Below, piece by piece: positions 33,428 through 41,497 of a DNA stretch of 64,000 bases. Where the stretch lies: positions 1 through 64,000 of the forward strand of contig NZ_QJTI01000002.1 in assembly GCF_003217325.1 (NCBI RefSeq), written 5' to 3'. A program made the translations under genes and the position numbers. The notes under the pieces are model-generated. The model was given only the letters and a program-made list of their open reading frames with translations. It was not told the origin of the DNA and made no database searches. Each line of letters opens with the position of its first letter. Position 1 is the first letter of the stretch. This DNA comes from Rhodopseudomonas faecalis. GTDB lineage: Bacteria; Pseudomonadota; Alphaproteobacteria; Rhizobiales; Xanthobacteraceae.

Positions 33428-33858
33428 TGATCAGCCTCCCCTTGCGGAACGAGCTAACCGTTCCTATCTTGTTGACAACGGCGACGTCGAAGCCAACGGG
33501 CCACGGCGCCGCAACGGCCACGGAATAATCAGGGAGTGCCGGATGTACGCACACCTGATGTTCGTGGTCGTTTACGTTTTCCGGGTCGGTTCCCTTTCCC
33601 CGCTCGGTCAAGTTTTGGGACGGTAAGTTTGGGTCGGTAACTTTTGAGGGCGCATTTGGGCCCCGTTGCCCCCGGAAGCCGCGTCCTCCCGCTCCCGAAG
33701 CGCTTCCTCCCAAAGCTCCATTCTCCCCGAAGCTCCATTCTCCCGCAGCGTCAGTGCCCCGCAGGCCGGCCTTTTCCGGGCGCGGTGCGCCGATTCCCCC
33801 CGCTGATTGCCGCTGGCCGCCTTGGCATGGCGCGGCGCCGCGGATATAGGGCTGGCGC
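33428..33858. other. Intergenic region without recognised features
   Basis: These 431 bp lie between the divergent DUF72 and glycosyltransferase genes. Part of it (33695-33760) contains two near-copies of GAAGCTCCATTCTCCC within a pyrimidine-rich stretch. No gene is supported; open frames on either strand have atypical composition. Promoters for both flanking genes must lie here but I cannot place them. Confidence 0.5.
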
Positions 33859-34992
33859 ATGAACCAGCCCTTTCCAGCCAGCAGTGGCGCCTTGCCGCTG
33901 ACGGACGCGCCGTTGCAGCTCTCCGTCATCATCCCGACCTTCAACGAGCGCGACAATGTCACGCCGCTGTTCGAGCGGCTGAAGGTGGCGCTGGCCGGGA
34001 TCGCCTGGGAAGCGGTGTTCGTGGACGACAATTCGCCGGACGGAACCGCCAATGTGGTGCGTGCGCTGGCACGGCAGGACCAGCGGGCGCGTTGCCTGCG
34101 CCGCATCGGCCGCCGCGGCTTGTCAGGCGCCTGCATCGAAGGCATTTTGTCGTCGAGTGCCAGTTTTGTGGCCGTGATCGACGCCGATTTGCAGCATGAC
34201 GAGACCCAGCTCGCCAAGATGCTCGGCATCCTGCAAGCGGGGCAGGCCGATCTGGTGGTCGGCAGCCGTTATATCGAGGGCGGCAATTCCGACGCCTTCA
34301 ACAAGCAGCGCGCCGGTGCCAGCGCGCTCGCCACCACGATCGCGCGCCGCGTGCTGCGCGTCGAGGTCAACGATCCGATGAGCGGCTTCTTCATGATCCG
34401 CCGCGACCGTTTTGAAGAACTGGCGCCGCAGCTCTCGACCCAGGGCTTCAAGATCCTGCTCGACCTGGTCGCGACCGCGCGTGGCAGCCTGCGCATCGTG
34501 GAAGTCCCGTACACTTTCGGTTCGCGGCTGCATGGCGAGAGCAAGCTCGACTCGATGGTGATGCTCGACTTCCTCGGCCTGGTGCTGGCGAAGTTCACCA
34601 ATGACATCATCACGCTGCGCTTTGTGCTGTTCGCGATGGTCGGCACGCTCGGCCTGCTGGTCCATGTGGCGGTGCTCTATGTCGCGCTCGATGCGCTGCA
34701 GCTGCGGTTCGGCGAGGCCCAGACCGTGGCCGCGATCTGCGCCATGACCAGCAACTTCCTGCTCAACAATTTCCTCACCTACCGCGACCAGCGGCTAAAG
34801 GGCTTTGCGATCCTGCGCGGCCTGCTGCTGTTCTATCTGGTGTGCAGCGTCGGGCTGCTGGCCAATGTCGGCGTTGCGTTCTCGATCTATGATCAGGAGC
34901 CGACCTGGTGGATCGCCGGCGCCGCCGGTGCCTTGATGGGGGTGGTGTGGAACTACGCGATGTCCGGACTGTTCGTCTGGCGCAAGCGATGA
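33859..34992 (+). CDS. Polyprenol-phosphate glycosyltransferase with C-terminal GtrA domain
   Basis: A 377-residue GT2-family enzyme. The N-terminal domain (about 19-245) has LSVIIPTFNERDNV, VFVDDNSPDGT and the DADLQHDE metal-binding motif of dolichol-phosphate-mannose-synthase-like enzymes. The C-terminal 120 residues form a GtrA-type four-helix membrane domain (RFVLFAMVGTLGLLVHV to FVWRKR). Such fusions charge a polyprenyl phosphate with a sugar and may help flip it. Its stop overlaps the start of a GT39-like transferase by 4 bp, which would use the lipid-linked sugar. Confidence 0.9.
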   Translation: MNQPFPASSGALPLTDAPLQLSVIIPTFNERDNVTPLFERLKVALAGIAWEAVFVDDNSPDGTANVVRALARQDQRARCLRRIGRRGLSGACIEGILSSSASFVAVIDADLQHDETQLAKMLGILQAGQADLVVGSRYIEGGNSDAFNKQRAGASALATTIARRVLRVEVNDPMSGFFMIRRDRFEELAPQLSTQGFKILLDLVATARGSLRIVEVPYTFGSRLHGESKLDSMVMLDFLGLVLAKFTNDIITLRFVLFAMVGTLGLLVHVAVLYVALDALQLRFGEAQTVAAICAMTSNFLLNNFLTYRDQRLKGFAILRGLLLFYLVCSVGLLANVGVAFSIYDQEPTWWIAGAAGALMGVVWNYAMSGLFVWRKR

Positions 34993-36479
34993 ACGATACG
35001 CGGCTGGTCCGTCTCACGGCGCTGACCGTCCTCGGTCTGGTCGCGCTGCGCCTCGCCATTGCGGCGTGGCTGCCGCTGACCTTCGACGAGGCCTATTACT
35101 GGCAGTGGTCCAAGCATCTGGCCGGCGGCTATTACGATCATCCGCCGATGGTGGCGGTGGTGATCTGGCTCGGCACGCTGATCGCCGGCGACACCGAGTT
35201 CGGTGTGCGGCTGGTGTCGGTGCTGCTCGGGCTGCCGATGAGCTGGGCGGTGTTCCGCTCCGCGCAATTGCTGTTCGGTGGCGTGCGGATCGCCTGCACC
35301 GCGACCTTGCTGCTCAATGTCACGCTGATCGCCGCGGCGGGCACCACCATCGTCACCCCGGACGCGCCGCTGCTGGTGGCGTCGAGCTTCGTGCTCTACG
35401 CGCTCGCCCAGGTGCTCGCCAGCGGCCGCGGCATCTGGTGGCTGGCGGTCGGCGCCGCAGTTGGCGTCGCGCTGCTGTCAAAATACACCGCGATGTTCTT
35501 TGGGCCGATCATTCTGATCTGGCTGCTGTGGGTGCCGAAGCTGCGGCGCTGGCTGACCTCGCCCTGGCCCTATCTCGGCGGCCTGCTGGCGCTGGCGCTG
35601 TTTTCCCCGGTCTTGTGGTGGAATGCCGAGCATGACTTTGTGTCATTCGCCAAGCAGCTCGGCCGCGCCAGGATCGAGAGTTTTCGCCCGGCTTACATTG
35701 CCGAACTGATCCCGACCCAGTTCGCGTTTGCCACGCCTCTGGTGTTCATCCTCGGCGTGCTCGGCCTCTATGCGCTGGCGCGCCGCGAGGTCGGCGCCAC
35801 CGGCTCGCGCACCCTGATCAGCGCCACCGTCTGGACCATCGTGGTCTATTTCGCCTGGCACGCGCTGCACGCCCGGGTGGAGGCCAATTGGCTGAGCCCG
35901 ATCTATCCGGCTTTCGCCATCGCCGGCGCGGTCGCGGCCACCGCGGTGCCATGGGGCGCGCGCATGCAGCGGCTGGTGCGGTTCTGCGCCAATTGGGCGG
36001 TGCCGACCGGGGTGCTGCTGTTGGTGCTGGCGGCGGTGCAGGCCAATACCGGCGTGCTGACCGGCTTCCGGCGCGACGCCTCGGTGCGCACCGTCGGGGT
36101 CGGCTTTGCGCAGATGGCGGCCGAGATCGAAGCGGTGCGGGTCCGGGTCGGCGCCAGCTGCGTGCTGGCCGATGATTATGGCAACACCGGCTGGCTGGCG
36201 TTCTATCTGCCCAAGGGCACCTGCGTGGCGCAGCGCAACCAGCGGCTGCGCTGGGTCAATGCCCCCGAGCCGGCGCCGGAACTGCTGGCCGGCAAGCTGC
36301 TGCTGGTCGGCGAGGATCAGGCGGCCATGCTGCCCAGCGTGCAGGCCAGTTTTGAGCGTATCGAGCGGGTCGGCGTGGTGCAGCGCAAGCGCGGGCCGCT
36401 GGTGATCGAGGACGTCGAACTCGATCTGCTCGACGGCGCCAAGGGTGACGTGTTCGATCGCTCGCCGCCGCCTTATTGA
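34989..36479 (+). CDS. GT39/ArnT-like membrane glycosyltransferase
   Basis: A 496-residue polytopic protein with the PMT_2/GT83 signature in the first loop: LTFDEAYYWQWSKHLAGGYY followed by DHPPMVA, where the acidic residues bind the polyprenol donor. About ten membrane helices are visible, then a soluble C-terminal domain (about 375-496). It should move a sugar from a polyprenyl carrier to lipid A, another glycolipid or a protein; the acceptor is unknown. Translationally coupled (ATGA) to the GT2-GtrA gene upstream, forming a two-step sugar transfer unit. Confidence 0.9.
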   Translation: MNDTRLVRLTALTVLGLVALRLAIAAWLPLTFDEAYYWQWSKHLAGGYYDHPPMVAVVIWLGTLIAGDTEFGVRLVSVLLGLPMSWAVFRSAQLLFGGVRIACTATLLLNVTLIAAAGTTIVTPDAPLLVASSFVLYALAQVLASGRGIWWLAVGAAVGVALLSKYTAMFFGPIILIWLLWVPKLRRWLTSPWPYLGGLLALALFSPVLWWNAEHDFVSFAKQLGRARIESFRPAYIAELIPTQFAFATPLVFILGVLGLYALARREVGATGSRTLISATVWTIVVYFAWHALHARVEANWLSPIYPAFAIAGAVAATAVPWGARMQRLVRFCANWAVPTGVLLLVLAAVQANTGVLTGFRRDASVRTVGVGFAQMAAEIEAVRVRVGASCVLADDYGNTGWLAFYLPKGTCVAQRNQRLRWVNAPEPAPELLAGKLLLVGEDQAAMLPSVQASFERIERVGVVQRKRGPLVIEDVELDLLDGAKGDVFDRSPPPY

Positions 36480-36620
36480 GATTGGCACCTTGTCGCAACT
36501 TTAGTCTAAGGAAGCCCCGGGCATGGCTGACACCACCGGGCCCGTTTGTGCTACAGGCTGTCCGCCTCACTTCCCAATGCGCGCGCGTTCTGCGCGGCCA
36601 TCAACAGCACGAGAATCATT

Positions 36621-37838
36621 ATGACCGGACCGGTGGTGATCGTGGGAGCCGGACATGCTGGCTTCCAACTCGCCGTATCCCTGCGCCAGGCCAAGTTTGC
36701 CGGGCAGATACTGCTTATCAATGACGAAAAGCATTTGCCTTATCAGCGCCCGCCGCTGTCGAAGGCCTATCTGAAGGGCGACGGCGCCCCGGACTCGCTG
36801 ATGTTCCGGCCGCAGAAGTTCTTTGAAGATCAGAATATCGAGCTGGTCTATGACAGCGCCAAGGCGATCGACCGCAAGGCCAAGAAGCTAAAACTGGTCT
36901 CGGGCAAGGAGCTTGATTACTGGCATCTGGTGATTGCCACCGGCGCCCGTAACCGGCTGCTCGACGTGCCCAACGCCTCGCTCGACGACGTGCTCTATCT
37001 GCGCACCATGGACGAGAGCGAGCAGGTTCGCCAGCGCATGCCTGAGCGCAAGCGCGTGGTGGTGATCGGCGCCGGCTTCATCGGCCTGGAATTCGCCGCG
37101 ACCGCGCGTTCCAAGGGTCTGGAAGTCGACGTGCTTGAACTCGCGCCGCGGGTGATGGCGCGCGCCGTGACCCCGGAAATCTCGTCCTACTTCCATGACC
37201 GCCACACCGCGGCGGGCATCCGCATCCATTACGGTGTGCGCGCCACCGAGATCGAAGCCACCGATGGCAAGGTCAGCGGCGTTGCGCTCAGCGATGGCCG
37301 CCATCTGCCGGCCGATCTGATCGTGGTCGGCGTCGGCGTGCTGCCGAATGTCGAACTGGCCGCGGAAGCCGATCTGCCGGTCGCCGCCGGCATCATCGTC
37401 AACGAGCAGCTTTTGACCTCCGATCCGGATATTTCCGCGATCGGCGACTGCTCGCTGTTTGCCAGCCATCGCTTCGGCGAATTGATGCGGCTTGAGTCGG
37501 TGCAAAACGCCACTGATCAGGCACGCTGCGTCGCCGCCCGGCTGACCGGCGATGCCAAGACCTATGACGGCTATCCGTGGTTCTGGAGCGACCAGGGCGA
37601 CGACAAGCTGCAGATCGCGGGCCTCACCACGGGCTTCGACCAGGTGGTGGTGCGCGGCGACGTTGCGCAGCGCTCGTTCTCGACCTTCTGCTACAAGAAC
37701 GGCAAGCTGATCGGCATCGAGTCCGTGAACCGCGCAGGCGATCACGTGTTCGGCCGCAAGATCCTGCCGCTCGGCGGTTCGGTGACGCCGGAGCAGGCCG
37801 CCGATCTCAGCTTCGATCTGAAGAAGGCGATGGCGTAA
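36621..37838 (+). CDS. FAD-dependent ferredoxin reductase, palustrisredoxin-reductase-like
   Basis: A 405-residue class I ferredoxin reductase. FAD motif VIVGAGHAGFQLAVSLRQAK at the N-terminus, NAD(P) motif VVVIGAGFIGLEFAATARSKG (about 147-167), ISAIGDCSLF for FAD, and a C-terminal reductase domain beginning near YPWFWSDQGDDKLQI. It is very close in wording to PuR of Rhodopseudomonas palustris, which takes electrons from NADH to palustrisredoxin and CYP199-type P450s. No ferredoxin or P450 gene is within the window, so the partner is elsewhere. Start at the ATG 25 codons into the open frame, where the family begins. Confidence 0.9.
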   Translation: MTGPVVIVGAGHAGFQLAVSLRQAKFAGQILLINDEKHLPYQRPPLSKAYLKGDGAPDSLMFRPQKFFEDQNIELVYDSAKAIDRKAKKLKLVSGKELDYWHLVIATGARNRLLDVPNASLDDVLYLRTMDESEQVRQRMPERKRVVVIGAGFIGLEFAATARSKGLEVDVLELAPRVMARAVTPEISSYFHDRHTAAGIRIHYGVRATEIEATDGKVSGVALSDGRHLPADLIVVGVGVLPNVELAAEADLPVAAGIIVNEQLLTSDPDISAIGDCSLFASHRFGELMRLESVQNATDQARCVAARLTGDAKTYDGYPWFWSDQGDDKLQIAGLTTGFDQVVVRGDVAQRSFSTFCYKNGKLIGIESVNRAGDHVFGRKILPLGGSVTPEQAADLSFDLKKAMA

Positions 37839-37870
37839 CGCCAACGACGGTTGCTACCAACTTCACAACG

Positions 37871-38036
37871 CAATGGCCGGGCTCGTCCCGGCCATTGTCG
37901 TTTGTGACACCATCGGTCGTATCAATATCGGCTCGTACCAATGACCGTCATGCCCGCGCTTGTCGCGGGTATCCACGTCTTGAAATCGTCGCAAGATTAA
38001 AGACGTGGATGGCCGGGACGAGAGCCCGGCCATGAC
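37871..38036. repeat. Family A repeat, double copy
   Basis: GGCCGGGCTCGTCCCGGCC (37875-37893), then CCCGCGCTTGTCGCGGG, CCACGTCTTGA...AAGACGTGG and GGCCGGGACGAGAGCCCGGCC. It fills the gap between the convergent reductase and PfkB kinase genes, where its hairpins could also act as terminators for both. Confidence 0.8.
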
Positions 38037-38070
38037 GTGCGCATCGAAACGTTTATGAGCTGCCGCGCGC

Positions 38071-38964
38071 TCAGGCCATCATGCCGAATTCCTGCTGCAC
38101 CGCCTGAATATCGGCCAGGGTCGGCAGGCCGGCTTCATTGCCGAGCCGCTGCACCTTGAAGCTGGAGGCAGCGCGCGCAAACGCAAAATGGTCGGCCCAG
38201 GCGCCGGACGGGTTGCGCAGATAAGAATAGATATAAGCGCCGTGAAACACGTCACCGGCGCCATTGGTGTCGAGCACGCGATGCGCCGGCACCGGATAGG
38301 CCGGCAGGGTCTGCACCACACCGTGTTCGTCATACCAGTACAGGCCGCGCTCGCCGAGCGTGACGCCGCCGATCCGGCAGCCGCGGCTTTTCAGATAATC
38401 GAGCATCTGCGCTGGGGTTTTGTCCATCTGTTCGCACAGCCGCTCCGCCACCACCGCGACGTCAATGAATGCGAGCAGCTCGTCAGTATTGCTGCGCAGC
38501 CCGCCGCCATCGAGCGAGGTCAGAATGCCGGCCTCTCGGCACAGCTTGGCGTAGTAGAGCGCGGCGTCGGGCTGGTGGCCGTCGACATGCAGAGCCCGGC
38601 ACGAGCCGAGGTTGAGCAGCGGGAACGGATGCAGATGATCGTCGTCGCGGCAGCGCACGATCGCGCGCTTGCCGTCTTTCGGCATGATGAACGACAGCGA
38701 CGAGGTGTTCACTTTGCGCGGATGCACCGAGATGCCGTATTTCGCGGTCATGTCCTGAAACATTCGCCCCAGCCAGTCATTGGCCATGGTGGCGATCAGA
38801 TCAGGCACGATGCCGAGCTTGGCGCAGCAAAATGCCGCGGTGACGGCGTTGCCGCCGAACGAGACCGCGTAGTCGGAGGCCACATACTTCTCGTCGCCGG
38901 TCGGCATGTGGTCCGTCAGGAAGGTGACGTCGATATAAGTCTGTCCGATAAAAAGGGCCTGCAT
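38071..38964 (-). CDS. PfkB-family carbohydrate kinase
   Basis: A 297-residue ribokinase-fold sugar kinase. The N-terminal substrate motif FGGNAVTAAFCCAKLG (about 36-51) and the C-terminal PfkB signature DTNGAGDVFHGAYIY with the catalytic Asp are present. The protein starts MQALFIGQTYIDVTFLTDHMP. Substrate (fructose, adenosine, 2-keto-3-deoxygluconate or other) cannot be decided from sequence, and the isolated location does not help. Confidence 0.88.
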   Translation of the reverse strand: MQALFIGQTYIDVTFLTDHMPTGDEKYVASDYAVSFGGNAVTAAFCCAKLGIVPDLIATMANDWLGRMFQDMTAKYGISVHPRKVNTSSLSFIMPKDGKRAIVRCRDDDHLHPFPLLNLGSCRALHVDGHQPDAALYYAKLCREAGILTSLDGGGLRSNTDELLAFIDVAVVAERLCEQMDKTPAQMLDYLKSRGCRIGGVTLGERGLYWYDEHGVVQTLPAYPVPAHRVLDTNGAGDVFHGAYIYSYLRNPSGAWADHFAFARAASSFKVQRLGNEAGLPTLADIQAVQQEFGMMA

Positions 38965-39119
38965 CGGTGATCCGGTTCGACACTGAAGGAGCTGTCGCGT
39001 GCAATCGAAGGGCGGTTACACCGACACATTAACACCCGTTACGTTCCTGCCTCGCCAAAATTTTCCGCAGTCGATGATCGCGGAAGATGCAGCGGGCGCG
39101 TCGTGTTTTGGCCATGAAA

Positions 39120-39179
39120 GAACGTCACGCCAGGGAACGTCATGACAAGGAACGTCATGGCAAGGAACGTCATGACAAG
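39120..39179. repeat. Four tandem copies of a 15-bp unit
   Basis: GAACGTCATGACAAG is repeated four times with a few mismatches (copies at 39120, 39135, 39150 and 39165) and a fifth begins GAACGTGG at 39180. Each copy holds CGTCATGAC-like near-palindromic sequence. The array lies about 280 bp upstream of the tetR gene of the RND operon. Confidence 0.9.
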
Positions 39180-39427
39180 GAACGTGGCGCTCGTTAGCAC
39201 GCTGACATCGATCGCCGGCATCGCCATGGCATGAATTGATGCCAAGCCAATGACAGAGCCAGTGACACAGGCAGCGACAGGAGGTCGTGACAGCTCCGCT
39301 GTGATCAACTCCCACGTCAAACAGGCGCGGCGATCCGGTTGAACAGGGAGCGGGCGCGGGCGGCCAGCGGAGTAGGGCGGCGCTCCGTGGTCATCACGAT
39401 GTTGTGCACCATGACGATGCTCGCCGC

Positions 39428-39458
39428 TTGACACCGTTTGCGGTGAGTGTTTACTCAC
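39428..39458 (+). promoter_or_regulatory. Candidate promoter with overlapping TetR operator
   Basis: A perfect TTGACA (39428-39433) is followed after 17 bp by TTACTC (39451-39456). The inverted repeat GTGAGT-GTTT-ACTCAC (39443-39458) overlaps the presumed -10 and ends 4 bp before the tetR ATG. The position fits a repressor that blocks its own promoter, with a very short or absent leader. Confidence 0.55.
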
Positions 39459-39462
39459 AAAG

Positions 39463-40164
39463 ATGACCACGTTGCGCGTAACCAGCGATCTGCGACGCGA
39501 GCTTATTCTGATCGCGGCGAAGCGTTGCTTCGCCCGGCACGGTTTTGCGGGCACCACCACCAAAAGCGTTGCGGCCGCAGCCTCGATTTCAGAGGGGCTG
39601 CTGTTCAAGCATTTTCCGAGCAAGGCGGCGCTCTATGCCGAGATCCTGGCGGAGGAATGCGAAGCCGATCCGGCGATGGTGGAGCTGCTCGATCTCGAGC
39701 CCTCGACCAAGACGCTGGTGGTGCTGGTGCGCGGACTGGTGTGGCATTTCCTGCACATCGCCAACGTCCCCGGTCAGGAGGATGCGCAACGGTTAAGGTT
39801 GATGGTTGGTAGCCATCTGGATGACGGGGAGTTTGCCCGGCTTCTTTACCAAAAAATAGGGGCTCTGATTCGACCTCTGTTCACGGCGTCGCTCGCGCGC
39901 GCCGTCGAGACGGGGGATGCTTCGCGGGTTAAGGGGGAGCCGTTCAATCTGTTCTGGTTGGCTCATCACAGCGTCATGATGACGGGACTATCGAGATTGC
40001 CCACGACGCCGTGCCTTCCCTATGGCGACCTCGGCGCTCTTGAGCGGCAGACTTGCGAATTCGTCTTGCGCGGAATTGGACTGAACGAAGCGGCAATCGC
40101 TCAGCATATGGTCGGCGACCTGCCGATCGCTATGGCGCGGCCGGCAACGACTGAAAGTGTATGA
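39463..40164 (+). CDS. TetR-family regulator of an RND efflux operon
   Basis: A 233-residue TetR repressor. Helix-turn-helix in RRELILIAAKRCFARHGFAG and KSVAAAASISEGLLFKHFPSKAALY (about 11-60); the C-terminal domain has no recognised ligand motif. It is directly followed (overlap or 1 bp apart) by an RND adaptor gene and is preceded by a GTGAGT...ACTCAC palindrome, so it most likely represses its own operon. Confidence 0.92.
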   Translation: MTTLRVTSDLRRELILIAAKRCFARHGFAGTTTKSVAAAASISEGLLFKHFPSKAALYAEILAEECEADPAMVELLDLEPSTKTLVVLVRGLVWHFLHIANVPGQEDAQRLRLMVGSHLDDGEFARLLYQKIGALIRPLFTASLARAVETGDASRVKGEPFNLFWLAHHSVMMTGLSRLPTTPCLPYGDLGALERQTCEFVLRGIGLNEAAIAQHMVGDLPIAMARPATTESV

Positions 40165-40165
40165 C

Positions 40166-41362
40166 ATGACTCTTGCGACACAATCGACGCCCGCGGCGCG
40201 CGCGTCCAGCGATACGCCGCCGGCTCCACGTCCGGTGCAGCTGAAGCGCTGGTTCGTGATCGTCGGCTTGGCGCTGGTGCTGCTGGTCGGCGGAATCGTC
40301 GGCTTCAACGCATTCCGCAACAAGATGATCGCTCAGTTCTTCGCCAACAACAAACCGCCGCCGACCCAGGTGACGATTGCCGAGGCGAAGCAGGAAGTGC
40401 TGCCCAATCTGTTGACCGCGGTCGGCGATCTCGCCGCGGTCCATCAGGTCAACGTCACCACCGACGTCAACGGCCGTATCACCGACATTCTGTTCACGGC
40501 CGGCGCCACCGTGAAGGCGGGCGCGCCGCTGGTGCAATTGTTCGATGAGCCGGAGCGCGCCGACCTTGCCAACTTCAAGGCCCAGGCCAAGGTCGCCGAG
40601 CTGTCGCTCGATCGCGCCAAGCAACTTGCCGCGCGTCAGTTCGGCCCGCAGGCCACGGTGGATTCGGCGCAGGCCGCCTACGACCAGGCCAATGCCGGCA
40701 TCGCCAAGACCGAGGCGCTGATCTCGCAGAAGCTGGTGAAGGCGCCGTTCGATGGCGTGCTCGGCGTGCGCCGCGCCGAAGTCGGTCAGTATCTCACCGC
40801 CGGCACCCAGATCGTCACGCTGACCGATCTGTCGAAGATTTATGCCAACTTCACGGTGACCGAAAAGGAAAGCGGCACGCTCAAGGTCGGCCAGACCGTG
40901 CGCGTGGAAGTGGACGCCTATCCGGGCCGTGTGTTCGAAGGCAAGCTGACCACGATCGAGCCGCAGATCCTGACCGACACCCGCAACATCCGGGTGCAGG
41001 CGACCATCGACAATCCCGAGCAGATCCTCAAGCCCGGCATGTTTGCCACCACGACCGTGGTGCTGCCCGAAAAGCCGGCCGTGATCACCGTGCCGGAAAC
41101 CGCGGTCGATTACACGCTCTATGGTGACTCGGTCTATCTGATCACCGAGAACAAGGCCGAGGACGGCAAGGTCAATCTCACCGCGGTGCGCACCTTCGTT
41201 CGGGTGGGCGATCGCATCAAGGGCCGCGCGGTGATCCAAAGCGGCCTCAAGGCCGGGGATCGTGTGGTGGCTGTCGGCCAGCTCAAGCTGCAGTCGGGTG
41301 CGGCGGTGACCATTTCACCGAACCCGCCGCCGCCGGTCACGGGCAAGCCGTCGCCTTATTGA
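40166..41362 (+). CDS. RND efflux periplasmic adaptor (membrane fusion protein)
   Basis: A 398-residue HlyD-like adaptor of the AcrA/MexE class. One membrane anchor (about 28-48, WFVIVGLALVLLVGGIVGF), then the lipoyl half motif VTTDVNGRITDILFTAGATVKAG, an alpha-hairpin of about 50 residues, KAPFDGVLGVRRAEVGQYL and a beta-barrel. No lipobox, so it is held by the helix. A GTG three codons earlier would overlap the tetR stop; the ATG at 40166 follows that stop by 1 bp. It works with the RND pump next door. Confidence 0.92.
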   Translation: MTLATQSTPAARASSDTPPAPRPVQLKRWFVIVGLALVLLVGGIVGFNAFRNKMIAQFFANNKPPPTQVTIAEAKQEVLPNLLTAVGDLAAVHQVNVTTDVNGRITDILFTAGATVKAGAPLVQLFDEPERADLANFKAQAKVAELSLDRAKQLAARQFGPQATVDSAQAAYDQANAGIAKTEALISQKLVKAPFDGVLGVRRAEVGQYLTAGTQIVTLTDLSKIYANFTVTEKESGTLKVGQTVRVEVDAYPGRVFEGKLTTIEPQILTDTRNIRVQATIDNPEQILKPGMFATTTVVLPEKPAVITVPETAVDYTLYGDSVYLITENKAEDGKVNLTAVRTFVRVGDRIKGRAVIQSGLKAGDRVVAVGQLKLQSGAAVTISPNPPPPVTGKPSPY

Positions 41363-41497
41363 TGAAGGCTGCCACCGGACCGGCGTCGCCGGTCCGGTGT
41401 GCGATTTGCCATCCGGCGCGGCGCGCCGGCTGAATACAGGACATTTCGCGCTTCGCGCCGCCGCCATGCCGGCCACGAAGTCGCAAAGGAGCCAGCG

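Larger units (their letters stand above)
38965..39462. other. Intergenic region upstream of an efflux operon
   Basis: These 498 bp lie between the divergent PfkB kinase and tetR genes. They contain a 15-bp tandem repeat (39120-39179), a second irregular run of GTGACA/GCGACA-like words (39249-39290), and a candidate promoter/operator at the right end. No gene is supported; the open minus-strand frame over the repeat gives a low-complexity Cys/His peptide that I do not accept as a gene. Confidence 0.55.

Noticed and set aside
33132-34229. A 365-codon minus-strand open frame across the DUF72 and glycosyltransferase genes
   Set aside because: It overlaps both certain genes in other frames, and no part resembles a known protein.
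39016-39315. A minus-strand open frame coding for repeated HDVPC-like peptides
   Set aside because: The pattern is only the translation of the 15-bp tandem array; no ribosome-binding site and no family support.
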